Shown one piece after another: positions 34,584 to 43,365 of a DNA stretch of 64,000 nucleotides. A program made the translations under genes and the position numbers. Position 1 is the stretch's first letter; each line of letters starts with the position of its first letter. The notes under the pieces are model-generated. The model saw nothing but the letters and a program-made list of their open reading frames with translations, searched no databases and was not told where the DNA came from. The stretch covers positions 31,684-95,683 of the forward strand of contig ONDE01000011.1 of NCBI GenBank assembly GCA_900316515.1, written 5' to 3'. This DNA is from an uncultured Bacteroidales bacterium. Lineage in GTDB: Bacteria > Bacteroidota > Bacteroidia > Bacteroidales > P3.

Positions 34584-36700
34584 GCAAACTTGTATTTAAT
34601 AGTATCGCGGTCGAAAGACGCAACAACTACAAAGTAATAGACCTCTTCGCAGGATGTGGAAGCCTTGAAAAAGCTATGGCAAGCACATGGAAGTATGCGT
34701 CTATCCGTGTGACAAAAGAATCATCTGAAAGACTGTGGGAAAACAATCCATGTTTGAGTGGTTTGTCGGAGGCTTTCTTTGCCGTTTGGGAAATTGAACT
34801 TAATGACATTCCAAGGGGCGAAAAAATCTCAGTTAAGGCAGATCTGAATGATTTATATCGTATTGGAAGATTTGAAATGACACAGAAAATTGTGCGTTAT
34901 TTCAGAGGTCTTGGATTCCCTGTGTGCCGCGATTTTATTGGAAGAATCGAAGTGTGGATTCCCAAAGATGAAGGGGGCTCTATCCTTTACAACAGATACA
35001 CACTCAGACCCTATTATAAAGACATAATTGATGGATGGCAGATTGATGTCAGTCATAGTGGTGAAAGTCGATGCTCAAAGAAAACCTTGTATGAGGTTGA
35101 TCTTGATGATCATGGATTTGACGTCATCGCTGGTACAGAAGTACTGCACAGAAAGCAGGTCAAGCAACACCATTTCCAGAAATTTGGTGGCGGCTGTCCT
35201 ATTGTAAATAAATACACAAAGAAAGTGCTCAATTTGTCAGAGCCACGTTCATACGACAAAAACAAGTATGCTACCAAGATGAAGAAGATTAACGACTTCA
35301 TTCAAACATACCTTGTAACATCGCAGTTTCAAGATGCTCTTGACATTAACATATTGAACAATGGTGCTTTGATTGAAGTCAAACCAAGTGATATACTGAT
35401 GGTTGAAGACAAGGCAAAGAACCTCAAATACGGCGATGGCTATATTGGGGCTACACCTAGAAATGAGTTCTCTGAACATGGCCCATTCACCCAACCAAAA
35501 CCGTTCAAGTACTTCTTTGTCAGTTTAGATTCACCTAAGAGTAATGCTGCACGGAATCGCCTTTACAACATTTTTCAGAATGGCTGTGACACTTCCGTAA
35601 TACGCCAAGGCGATATAGAGACGGGTACGAACAGGACTTTCAAACGACTGGGGGAGTATCTAAACCAACCTTTGTCGTGGGTTTCGAAACTCAGTCTTTC
35701 ATACAAGTCATACGACACAGCACTACAAGAATTGCGGCAACATCTGATGGATGACAGTCGCTTCATTCCTGGTACCAACTACATAGCCATAATTATAAGC
35801 GAGATTCAAAAGGATACACAAGATCTTCGCCTGCACGAATTATATTACAGGATGAAGGAACTGCTGATGAAATCAAAGATTACATCACAGGTCATCTATG
35901 CTCCAAATATTGGCGATAAAAATTTTGGATACTTCCTTCCCAACATTGCCGCAGCCATTACCGGAAAGCAGTTTGGTATGCCCTGGGGATTGGAAAGCCT
36001 TTCGCAGCGAAACGATATGATTGTCGGCATTGGAGCATCCAAACAAAAAGGGCGGAAACCTTATCTCGGTACTGCTTTCTGTTTCGACAAGGAAGGTCAG
36101 TTCCGTGAGTTTGATTGTTGTCAGGCAGAGGATACCGAGGCATTGGGAACAAGCTTGAAGAAAGCACTCTGGCAATTCTGTAAAGAGTACCAGAAACCCG
36201 ACCGACTCATTATTCACTATTATAAGAAACTTCGACGCGAAGAAGGAGAGCAGATTGAAATGATGCTCAAACAGAATGGCTTACATTGCCCCGTGTATGT
36301 GGTCAATATGGTAACTGCCGTGAATGATGACTTGATAGCGTTCGACGCAAGCAAGAGCGACTATATGCCAGCAAGTGGAACATATGTGCATCTGAGAGGT
36401 ACACAATTTTTACTTTATAACAACGAGAGATACTCCGATAATGGAAAGGCTGACATCCTTTTCCCAATCAAGTTAACTATCACAAGCGCAAACACTAATA
36501 CTGGAAGCATACCGACTAAGGATGACACCATCGATATTATCACTCAGGTTTATCAATTCTGCCGACTCTACTGGAAGTCGGTCAAAATGCAGAACGTGCC
36601 CATAACAATTGCCTACCCAGAATTGGTTGCTGAATATGTTCCACATTTCAACGATGAGAATTTGCCTGAGTTTGGAAAACATAATCTCTGGATGCTATAA
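34580..36700 (+). CDS. Prokaryotic Argonaute, apparently catalytically inactive
   Basis: 706 aa from ATG 34580; a TTG 10 codons earlier is less likely. The MID part has YYRMKELLMKSKITSQVIY (421-439), LPNIAAAITGKQFGMPWGL (about 454-472): the Tyr, Gln and Lys of a 5'-end guide pocket. PIWI starts MIVGIGASKQKGRKPYLGTAF (about 480); the first catalytic Asp is Gly (GIGA, not GID). LIIHYYKKLRREEGEQIE has Tyr where the second Asp is expected. Ends EFGKHNLWML. The N-terminal 400 residues show no clear full PAZ. Much more AT-rich than neighbouring genes, suggesting transfer. The partner gene follows after 12 bp. Family is secure; the long-B-like class and inactivity are inferred. Confidence 0.88.
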   Translation: MSKLVFNSIAVERRNNYKVIDLFAGCGSLEKAMASTWKYASIRVTKESSERLWENNPCLSGLSEAFFAVWEIELNDIPRGEKISVKADLNDLYRIGRFEMTQKIVRYFRGLGFPVCRDFIGRIEVWIPKDEGGSILYNRYTLRPYYKDIIDGWQIDVSHSGESRCSKKTLYEVDLDDHGFDVIAGTEVLHRKQVKQHHFQKFGGGCPIVNKYTKKVLNLSEPRSYDKNKYATKMKKINDFIQTYLVTSQFQDALDINILNNGALIEVKPSDILMVEDKAKNLKYGDGYIGATPRNEFSEHGPFTQPKPFKYFFVSLDSPKSNAARNRLYNIFQNGCDTSVIRQGDIETGTNRTFKRLGEYLNQPLSWVSKLSLSYKSYDTALQELRQHLMDDSRFIPGTNYIAIIISEIQKDTQDLRLHELYYRMKELLMKSKITSQVIYAPNIGDKNFGYFLPNIAAAITGKQFGMPWGLESLSQRNDMIVGIGASKQKGRKPYLGTAFCFDKEGQFREFDCCQAEDTEALGTSLKKALWQFCKEYQKPDRLIIHYYKKLRREEGEQIEMMLKQNGLHCPVYVVNMVTAVNDDLIAFDASKSDYMPASGTYVHLRGTQFLLYNNERYSDNGKADILFPIKLTITSANTNTGSIPTKDDTIDIITQVYQFCRLYWKSVKMQNVPITIAYPELVAEYVPHFNDENLPEFGKHNLWML

Positions 36701-36712
36701 AGGATTACAGAC

Positions 36713-37885
36713 ATGACGTTACCTATTATTGATAGTATGTTGAGAGGGGATTTGCGTAAGCGGATTCTTGCCACGTTAAAGACTGAAAAAGAAATATCTT
36801 TACTGTGGAGAGATTTGATAAAAGCATACACTCAAAGTAATCAAAGTTTGATGGCATTAGAGAATTCTCTCATTGCTGCTGTTGAAACAAGTGGACTTGT
36901 TCAGGTGTCTGCCGTTTATAAGAATGACAGGGATCAACGTCTGGGTGCAGAACAAGCGCGGGAGCAGGGTATGAACTTTGGAGATAATGACTATACTATT
37001 GTCAATGAGAAATTGTGCCTTGATGGAGTCTTTGAGCCTATGCCAGAAGCAACCCCGACCGATAAATTTCTGCACCTGCTAGTCAAGGTGGAATGTCAGC
37101 GCACCATAGAGGCGCTGCTGATGCTTGTTGCCTCAGCCCATGATGACGGAGTGGTTCGTACATATATCCGCAAACTATTCGCTTACATAACTTCATTATG
37201 TAAAGATGCTAACGATATATATCTAAAGAAAGAACTAACATTATTCTATTTTGAATTGTTCCACACATTCAAAAGTGTACTAGATAAAGGTAATCTACAG
37301 ACATACGAAACAGACTTTGAGAATTTTATTTTTGAATGGAAGGGAGAATTCCCCAGCAATGAGGTGATTGCAAGGTATAACGATAAATTAAATACGTTTA
37401 CGCAGTCAATAGAAAATGTATCTGATTCGACAAAGTCAGAATTGCCAAAGCATATCCAACCAGAAAAGGTTGTTCAGAAGGATAAGTTTGATTTATTCTT
37501 GGATGTTGCAAATAAATTCACCTTTGAAGAAATGCCAAAGGTCAAGGAACTCGGTACCCCTCAAAAGATTCGTCAGTTGGTGGAATGTATGCTGCAAGAA
37601 AAAGAATCCGCAGCTGACACTTTTGGACATATTGCTGCATGGCTTGATTATCTGGGATTCTACAAATGGATTGCAGATAATCATATGATTGGTTTTAAGC
37701 TTAATCAATATGACGATTGGTGTACAAAGAATATAATGAAAAAAACAAGCGGTAATGCATTTAGACATTACAGGTTGTCTGTAGGCGTTAAAGAAACGGA
37801 TACGGAGAACGCATCTTATAGATATTTGGGGTGGAAATACAAAAAAATAGTGGAAGAAGAGTATAAAATGATACTCGAAGGATAG
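36713..37885 (+). CDS. Argonaute-associated protein of unknown function
   Basis: 390 aa, AT-rich like the Argonaute gene and 12 bp behind it with an AAAGGA ribosome site, so surely one operon. Mostly helical: a helix-rich N-terminal part (1-110), a helical middle (KFLHLLVKVECQRTIEALLMLVAS; FYFELFHTFKSVL), a charged linker (about 225-250), and a C-terminal domain (LDYLGFYKWIADNHMIGFKL, KKTSGNAFRHYRLS, YRYLGWKYKKIVEEEYKM) that recalls a Bacteroidota C-terminal module of uncharacterised proteins. No signal peptide, TM helix, SIR2, TIR, HNH, PD-(D/E)XK or PLD motif was seen. It is the presumed effector or regulator. Confidence 0.7.
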   Translation: MTLPIIDSMLRGDLRKRILATLKTEKEISLLWRDLIKAYTQSNQSLMALENSLIAAVETSGLVQVSAVYKNDRDQRLGAEQAREQGMNFGDNDYTIVNEKLCLDGVFEPMPEATPTDKFLHLLVKVECQRTIEALLMLVASAHDDGVVRTYIRKLFAYITSLCKDANDIYLKKELTLFYFELFHTFKSVLDKGNLQTYETDFENFIFEWKGEFPSNEVIARYNDKLNTFTQSIENVSDSTKSELPKHIQPEKVVQKDKFDLFLDVANKFTFEEMPKVKELGTPQKIRQLVECMLQEKESAADTFGHIAAWLDYLGFYKWIADNHMIGFKLNQYDDWCTKNIMKKTSGNAFRHYRLSVGVKETDTENASYRYLGWKYKKIVEEEYKMILEG

Positions 37886-37916
37886 TACACAGCTGCTTAA
37901 TTACACAAAAAAACAT

Positions 37917-37956
37917 GCCTTTGAATGGTAAAAAACACCGCTCAAAGGCTTTTTTT
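37917..37956 (+). terminator. Terminator of the Argonaute operon
   Basis: GCCTTTGA and TCAAAGGC (8 bp) separated by a 17-nt loop, then seven T. It lies 32 bp after the partner gene. Confidence 0.85.
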
Positions 37957-38138
37957 TGCCCAAAAAATGAACAAGGTCTGAAAAAGTCCGAATTCCGTAC
38001 CCAGAGTCCGAAAAGGTCTTTTTTTTGAAAATCAGGGTACAAAAAGGTCTTGTGTCCTTTGCAACCAGAATTGAATAGTTCGGTTCTGGCCGTCTGAGGT
38101 TGGCAAACAGATGGTCTAACGCCTAAAATCCCCAAAAT

Positions 38139-38549
38139 ATGACAAAGGATTTTAAAAACAAGAAAAGACCATCAGGTTTCATGACGAACAAACCTCAGGT
38201 CAAAAAGATGTTCCCCAACACGGACCTCTGCTTCGATGTGAAAACACTCCTGCTGAGCGACCGTAAAACAAAATTCGGTAAGGAATACCCGGGCGTGCTT
38301 ATGCACGACAGGCCTTTCCACTACACCTTCATGGAGACACTGCCACCAACGGCTGGCAAACGCAACCCGCATGTCTTCATCGGCCACTACATCACCATCA
38401 CCCGCAGGGACGACGGCAGCCTCCGCCTGAATTTCCGCCCCTTGAAGAAGGACGACAATTTCTGCGTCGACAGCTATGCCATCGGCGTTTGTATCGAACT
38501 GCGCAAGGCCCTTGCCGGCCTCGTAGGAGAAAGGAGGCCGAGAAGCTAA
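38139..38549 (+). CDS. Hypothetical protein of a mobile-type module
   Basis: 136 aa, basic at both ends (KDFKNKKRPSGFMTNKPQVKK; ERRPRS). No signal peptide or TM. It has alternating strands in the middle (HVFIGHYITITRRDDGSLRLNFRPL) and a final helix (GVCIELRKALAGLVG). No family recognised. It precedes a DUF3987-like gene and a CHC2 primase-like gene on the same strand, so a role in plasmid-like or phage-like replication is possible but unproven. GC-rich, unlike the Argonaute operon. Confidence 0.55.
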   Translation: MTKDFKNKKRPSGFMTNKPQVKKMFPNTDLCFDVKTLLLSDRKTKFGKEYPGVLMHDRPFHYTFMETLPPTAGKRNPHVFIGHYITITRRDDGSLRLNFRPLKKDDNFCVDSYAIGVCIELRKALAGLVGERRPRS

Positions 38550-38560
38550 CCGACCCCACC

Positions 38561-38733
38561 CGTCACAGTTGTCACAGTGTCACAGTTGAAAAAATGGATA
38601 CCCCTCATCTCGAACACACCTACTTTTTACACTTATAACTTATTAATAATTAATTAAATAGATATAGTATAGAATGAAAAAAGCAGGACCAACATACCCT
38701 CAAAAAACAACTGTGACAACTGTGACTGTGACG
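38561..38733. repeat. Inverted GTCACAGTTG arrays
   Basis: The left arm (38561-38588) repeats GTCACAGTTG/GTCACAGTG and the right arm (38708-38733) is its complement, CAACTGTGAC/AACTGTGACTG, 120 bp apart. They flank the leader of the DUF3987-like gene and could be protein-binding sites or a replication signal. Confidence 0.75.
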
Positions 38734-38772
38734 CTCAAGATGTTATTTTTAACCCCTAAAATCAACAAATCA

Positions 38773-40089
38773 ATGAATTACAATATTTTCGACAAAAACG
38801 CTCCGGCAATGCCTCAGCCGTCAAGAGGCACAGAATTCTGCAAACTTCTCCTCTCACAGGCCTCGAAAGACATGCGCGAACCCCTCGTCCCGATGGCTAT
38901 GCCCGCTCTCGCCTCGCATCTCACCGATGTGGAATTCAAGTATTGCGACAACAAATACTATGAACTTTGCGGCCAAATGGGACACCTTATCGGCCCTTCG
39001 GGTATCGGCAAGGCCCAGTTGACCCACCTCATCGAAGCCATCATGCGTTCGTTCCGCAAACACGATGAACTGGAATACCAGAAACTAGTCGACTGGCAGC
39101 GCCAGGTGAAGACCCGTGGCGCCAACAAGGAGAAACCCGAACGCCCCGACGTAGCCTTCTGGTTCCCGCCCGCCGACCTCACCAACGCCTCGTTCCTCCA
39201 AAACGCCATAGCGCTCGAGAAGATGGGCGGCCGCACCCAGTACCTCAACCTCCCCGAGGTCGAGATGGCCGACCGCATCTGCGGCGGTCACAAGGCCGTG
39301 AGCCAGATGATACGCAACATCTACGACCGCCAGCGCGCCGGCGCACTCCGCGCCACAGCCGACGGCGTCACAGGCAACCCCGTCCTCCGCGCCAACATAA
39401 CCATGAGCTCCACTCCCGAGGCCGCCCGCGCTTTCTATAAGAAGGACTTCACCAATGGTTTCTTCGGCCGCATCCCCTTCGCCTACAAGGCTCGCGGCGA
39501 ACGCAACGGCCGCATCCCGCGACAAGGGGCCTACGGCGAAGAGTTCCTCCACAAGCTCGACGACTACCTGCTGCGCCTCGACAACTGCAAGGGCCGCTTC
39601 GAGGTGAAGCCGCTCAACAAAATCGCCGACCAGCTGGCCGAAGAGATGGCCAATATCGCCGACCTTGCCGACGACGACACGCTCTTCGAACTCTCGCACC
39701 GTAGCATCTTCGCCGCCTGGAAGAAAGGCGCCACCCTCTGGATTCTCAACGACCAGACCTGGTCCCGCTCCATCGGCGATTTCGTCGCCTGGTTCTGCTA
39801 CTACGACCTCTGGTCGAAGGTTCAGGTCTTTGGCGATATGTTCAAGGGCGCCGACGTACCCTCGGACGAGGTCCAGCGTAGCGGCCCGAAGAATATGCTC
39901 GACAGCCTCGAGCACTCCTTCAACGCACAGCAACTCGAAGCCCTTCGTCTGAGCCTCGGCAAGAGCAAAGAAGGCACCAACCATCAGCTGCGCACCTGGA
40001 AACACCGCGGCTTCATCACCTACAACGACCAAACCGCCCTCTACACCAAAACCCCCGAATACCTTGGAAAATTGAAAGTTGAAAATTGA
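38773..40089 (+). CDS. DUF3987-like replication module ATPase
   Basis: 438 aa from MNYNIFDKN (38773); the open frame upstream runs through the inverted repeats and reads as TVTTVTVT, clearly not protein-like. A P-loop-like GPSGIGKAQL (Ala replaces the usual Ser/Thr, so nucleotide binding is uncertain) lies at about residue 77. An acidic LPEVEMAD follows at about residue 160, and there is an ANITMSSTPEAARAF sensor-like strand. The C-terminal third is helical. Resembles the DUF3987/VirE-type helicase-primase proteins of Bacteroidales mobile DNA. The primase-like gene lies 104 bp downstream. Confidence 0.6.
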   Translation: MNYNIFDKNAPAMPQPSRGTEFCKLLLSQASKDMREPLVPMAMPALASHLTDVEFKYCDNKYYELCGQMGHLIGPSGIGKAQLTHLIEAIMRSFRKHDELEYQKLVDWQRQVKTRGANKEKPERPDVAFWFPPADLTNASFLQNAIALEKMGGRTQYLNLPEVEMADRICGGHKAVSQMIRNIYDRQRAGALRATADGVTGNPVLRANITMSSTPEAARAFYKKDFTNGFFGRIPFAYKARGERNGRIPRQGAYGEEFLHKLDDYLLRLDNCKGRFEVKPLNKIADQLAEEMANIADLADDDTLFELSHRSIFAAWKKGATLWILNDQTWSRSIGDFVAWFCYYDLWSKVQVFGDMFKGADVPSDEVQRSGPKNMLDSLEHSFNAQQLEALRLSLGKSKEGTNHQLRTWKHRGFITYNDQTALYTKTPEYLGKLKVEN

Positions 40090-40193
40090 AAGTCCCTAGG
40101 CAAGCAAAGTCCGAAACATGAACATTTGTCTTTGGTATGCCGTCGGCTCGGCCGACAACTTCTTAACTTCTTAACTTCTTAACTACTTAGAAA

Positions 40194-41117
40194 ATGACCA
40201 AATTCGATCTTCAACCCCTCCGCGACCTTCCCATCGAGGAAGTCGCCGTTCGCCTAGGCCTCGACGTGCGCCACCACAAAGCACTATGCCCCTTCCACAA
40301 CGACCACCACGCTAGTTTGTCGTTCAACGTAAGGAAGAACACCTACCGCTGCTTCGTCTGCGACGCCCACGGCGACACCATCGACCTCGTCCGCCACCTC
40401 CTCCACAAGGACTTCCGCGAGGCCTGCCAATGGCTCTCCAACGGCACCTACGAACCCCATCCCAACCTCCCCTCTCCTCCCAGGCGAGGGGCCGGGGGTG
40501 AGGCCCCATTCGACGCCAACCGCTACTCCCGCTTCTTCGACCACCCTTACCTCTCCCCGGCAGCCAAAGCCTTCCTCTTCGACCAGCGCCGTCTCGACCC
40601 GCGTGTCGTCCGCTGGTGCCGCCTCACCTCCTGGCGCGACCGACAAGGCACCGACTGGCTCCAGATACCCTACTACGACCGCGACGGCAAACTCATCGGC
40701 CTCCAGAACCGTAACCTTACGCCAGGCGGCGAGCCGCGCTTCAAGTTCCCACGAGGGTCGCAATGCACAATCTACAACCTCCCCGTACTCAACCGGCTCC
40801 AACCCGGCGAGGCGCTCTACATCACCGAAGGTGCCTCCGACTGCTGGGCAATGCTCTCCTCCGGCCACAAAGCCATCGCCATCCCCTCCGCCACCCTCCT
40901 CTCGCAGAAAGACAAAGAATTACTATCCACTATCCACTACGCACTATCCACTAGTTTCCACATGTATCCCGACCGTGATGCCCCCGGCGAACGCCTCTTC
41001 CTCCAGCTGAAAGAGATCCTCCCCAACATCCACCACCACCAACTGCCACCAGATTGCAAGGACTACAGCGAATTATATCTCAAAAACCTCCTTGCCCTGC
41101 GGGCAGAAATCTTGTAA
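40194..41117 (+). CDS. CHC2 zinc-finger and toprim primase-like protein
   Basis: 307 aa. N-terminal CHC2-type zinc finger: CPFHNDHHASLSFNVRKNTY then RCFVCDAHGD (about 32-63). A toprim-like domain has EALYITEGASDCWAML (about 203-218) and FHMYPDRDAPG (about 260); the second motif is close to the usual D-x-D-x-A-G. Two stretches look like inserted simple sequence: residues about 91-105 (LPSPPRRGAGGEAP) and about 243-254 (LSTIHYALSTS). It probably primes DNA synthesis for a mobile replicon or phage remnant. Confidence 0.8.
   Translation: MTKFDLQPLRDLPIEEVAVRLGLDVRHHKALCPFHNDHHASLSFNVRKNTYRCFVCDAHGDTIDLVRHLLHKDFREACQWLSNGTYEPHPNLPSPPRRGAGGEAPFDANRYSRFFDHPYLSPAAKAFLFDQRRLDPRVVRWCRLTSWRDRQGTDWLQIPYYDRDGKLIGLQNRNLTPGGEPRFKFPRGSQCTIYNLPVLNRLQPGEALYITEGASDCWAMLSSGHKAIAIPSATLLSQKDKELLSTIHYALSTSFHMYPDRDAPGERLFLQLKEILPNIHHHQLPPDCKDYSELYLKNLLALRAEIL
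40463..40507 (+). repeat. LTPGPSP-type palindromic repeat inside the primase gene
   Basis: CCCCTC/GAGGGG and GGGGCC/GGCCCC inverted arms within the coding region. Read on the minus strand it would encode LTPGPSPGRRGE, the hallmark of a widespread bacterial palindromic repeat. A second simple repeat, (TATCCAC)n, lies at 40922-40954 in the same gene. Confidence 0.85.
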
Positions 41118-41224
41118 ATCTGGTAAATTTCTGCTGACGCAACCCTTAACCGCCGCTGCGTCAGCATTCGAGTAATTAGCTTGTAATTAATAATTCGTTT
41201 AATTAGTCAAATTCGCCGTTAAAA

Positions 41225-41446
41225 ATGGAAAATTTCAAAATCAAATCCTACAGCAAGAAAGAACTGTCCCTTCTCTTCTTCCCCGACAGCACGCCCGAAA
41301 CGGCCGTGAAGCACCTCATGGCCCTCATCCGCCGCAACGACATGCTCTGGGACGAACTCCTGTCGACGGGCTACAAAAACACCAACAAGACCTTCACGCC
41401 CCGCCAAGTGCAAGCTATCGTCGACTGGCTTGGGGAGCCAGGATAG
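41225..41446 (+). CDS. DUF4248 family protein
   Basis: 73 aa. The pattern FKIKSYSKKELSLLFFPDS...AVKHLMALIRRN..L...L...GY....KTFTPRQVQAIVDWLGEP matches DUF4248, a small Bacteroidales family usually found near toprim/DUF3987 genes of mobile elements. It resembles a winged-helix-like DNA-binding protein, though this is not proven. It lies 107 bp after the primase-like gene, which fits that context. No partner on the opposite strand is convincing. Confidence 0.85.
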   Translation: MENFKIKSYSKKELSLLFFPDSTPETAVKHLMALIRRNDMLWDELLSTGYKNTNKTFTPRQVQAIVDWLGEPG

Positions 41447-42281
41447 GCTCAAAATGCAAATTTCAGTCCTAAACTTCCATTTTTTGCAGCCGTTTCTTTA
41501 ACCGTTAACCGTTAACCATTAACCATTAACCGTTACAATCTGCCGTTATCGGCAGCCATCCGCCGCAAACGTCAGAACCCCACGAAAAAAGGTCGTATCT
41601 TTGCAATCGAATTCAAAAGAAAACCCAACCATAACCCTAACATTATCCGTTCATCATTCATCATTAACAATCCCGTTCATCATTCATCATTCCTCATTCA
41701 TCATTAATCTTCCGTTCATCATTCATCATTCATCATTCATCATTAACAATCCCCTTCCTCTCACCTAACTCTCACCTAACTCTCACAATCGAAAACTCCC
41801 AAACGCCCCAACGCCAGGCACAGCCGCCGGCGAAAGATTCGAGTAATTCGCCTAAAATTGACCCATGCAGCAATTCGCTTAATTCGTTAAATTCGCCGTT
41901 ACAAAGAGAAAAACCGATAATTAAACCCGAAGGTACCTTAAATTAACCATAACCATTAACCTTTAACCGTTGCGCAAAGCGAGAGCAGAGCAGGCGCGCA
42001 TGCTATGCCGAGCCGAAGCAACGTGAATGAACAAAGTGAATTAACCATTAATCATTAACCAATCAACCGGAGAAAAAGAAGCTACAGAAGAAAGAAGCCA
42101 CCAGACAAACCTCAGGCATGCAAGGTTCGCGATATAAGCATTTGTCTTCTGCCCTTTAGGGCCTTGAGCACCGCTGAAAAACAAATTAAATTAGCGAAAA
42201 ACTCCTTAACTTCTTAACTACTTAACTCCTAAAGAAAACAAACCATTAACCATTAACCATTAACCATTAACCAAAACCACT
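41447..42281. repeat. 835-bp gene-free stretch with simple repeats and an orphan promoter
   Basis: No gene seen. Runs of TTAACCATTAACCG (41502-41536, 42243-42275), TTCATCATTCATCATTAA (41650-41745) and CTTAACTACTTAACTC (42205-42232). ATTCGAGTAATTCG at 41838 and an AATTCGCTTAATTCG variant at 41872. TATCTTTG at 41596-41603 fits a promoter. A GCTATGCCGAG hairpin-type element lies at 41965-42030 and the GAGCACCGCTGAA element at 42168. Confidence 0.8.
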
Positions 42282-43001
42282 ATGGCAAAACAAGTCTCAA
42301 CTCTCAAGGTCACCGGAAAGCTCGGTGACATCGTGGGCACCAAAGGCCCCAAAGGCGACATCATCGCCCGTACCTACCAACCCAACGTCAAAAACCCCCA
42401 GACCTCGGGCCAGATCACTCAGCGCACCAAGTTCCTCGCGGGCACTGGCCTCGCAGGCGGCATCAAGTACTTCCCGGGCTTCGAGAAGTACGCCAAGGGC
42501 CTCCGCATCAGCGCCCGCAACGCCTTCACCAAGCAGGTCCTCAGGGACGGCTCCATCACCGTCGTCAAATCCGGCGACGAGTACCAGAGCACCATCGACT
42601 GGGGCGCCGTGGCCATCTCCAAGGGCACCGCCCAGCCCCCTCTCTTCTCCGCCCCCTCCTTCGAGGAGGAAGCCGAAGTGAAGGTCTCCTGGACCCCCGA
42701 GGGCAACAACACCGACATCGTGCAGGTCCTGGTGTACCAGCCCGACACCAACGTGGGCGTCTACAGCGCCCCCACCTCCATGGGCGCCGGCAGCCTCTCC
42801 GTCGACGTACCCGCCCGCTGGAGCGGCATGGACGTCCACGTCTACGGCTTCTGCCTCCGCGAGACAGAAAGCGGCCAGGCCGTCAACTACTCGTCCTACT
42901 GGGACGCCGGCAATGTCGAGGCCATGGCCGAGGTCAAACGCCTCGCCGGAGCCATGGACCCCTCCGTCTCCACCTACATCGGCCACGGCTCCATAGCCTG
43001 A
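42282..43001 (+). CDS. DUF6266 family protein
   Basis: 239 aa. KLGDIVGTKGPKGDIIARTYQPNVKNPQTSGQ in two pieces at residues 12-44 matches the start of DUF6266, a Bacteroidota family of unknown function: a short Gly-rich N-terminal motif and a paired beta-domain. The middle (TDIVQVLVYQPDT, SLSVDVPARWSGMDVHVYGF) is beta-rich. No signal peptide. The gene is isolated between a repeat-rich stretch and oriC. It may be structural or phage-like in origin; that is only a guess. Confidence 0.75.
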   Translation: MAKQVSTLKVTGKLGDIVGTKGPKGDIIARTYQPNVKNPQTSGQITQRTKFLAGTGLAGGIKYFPGFEKYAKGLRISARNAFTKQVLRDGSITVVKSGDEYQSTIDWGAVAISKGTAQPPLFSAPSFEEEAEVKVSWTPEGNNTDIVQVLVYQPDTNVGVYSAPTSMGAGSLSVDVPARWSGMDVHVYGFCLRETESGQAVNYSSYWDAGNVEAMAEVKRLAGAMDPSVSTYIGHGSIA

Positions 43002-43042
43002 CGCCCTCCACGGCACACCGCAAGGCTCATAGCCGACGAACA

Positions 43043-43083
43043 GGAAAGCCCCCGCACCACCGCGGGGACTTTCCTCGTTTTTT
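43043..43083 (+). terminator. Terminator after the DUF6266 gene
   Basis: GGAAAG-CCCCGC pairs with GCGGGG-CTTTCC around a 6-nt loop, with one bulge or mismatch, followed by TCG and six T. Confidence 0.88.
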
Positions 43084-43115
43084 CAAAAGAAAAAAAATGC
43101 CGCCGACACCGTCAG

Positions 43116-43365
43116 TTATTAACTAAGTTATACACCCCCTCCGGCAACAAAACACAAAAACAAACACTTATGAAAACACCCCGACAAAAGCCCGTTTGAT
43201 TATCAAACAATTGCTGCAACTCATTGCTAAACAACAACCTAAATCCGTTATCAACTCACAAATTGTTAGGTTTCAAAACCATGCCCACTTATCAACAAAA
43301 ACACCCGTATATGCCGCTTTTTTTGAAAAAAAATTTCAAACATTGAAAAAAAAATCGTATCTTAA
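43116..43365. other. Probable chromosomal origin of replication (oriC)
   Basis: Directly upstream of dnaA. Several 9-mers related to the DnaA box TTATCCACA, all on the plus strand: TTATTAACT (43116), TTATACACC (43128), TTATCAAAC (43200), TTATCAACT (43248), TTATCAACA (43289). An A/T-only-like stretch at 43316-43365 could unwind. No gene lies between 43002 and 43595. None of the boxes is a perfect consensus, so the origin call rests on clustering and position. Confidence 0.6.

Noticed and set aside
32055..37885. BREX, DISARM or type I restriction system
   Set aside because: None of the required genes (PglZ, BrxC, DrmA, HsdR or HsdS) is present.
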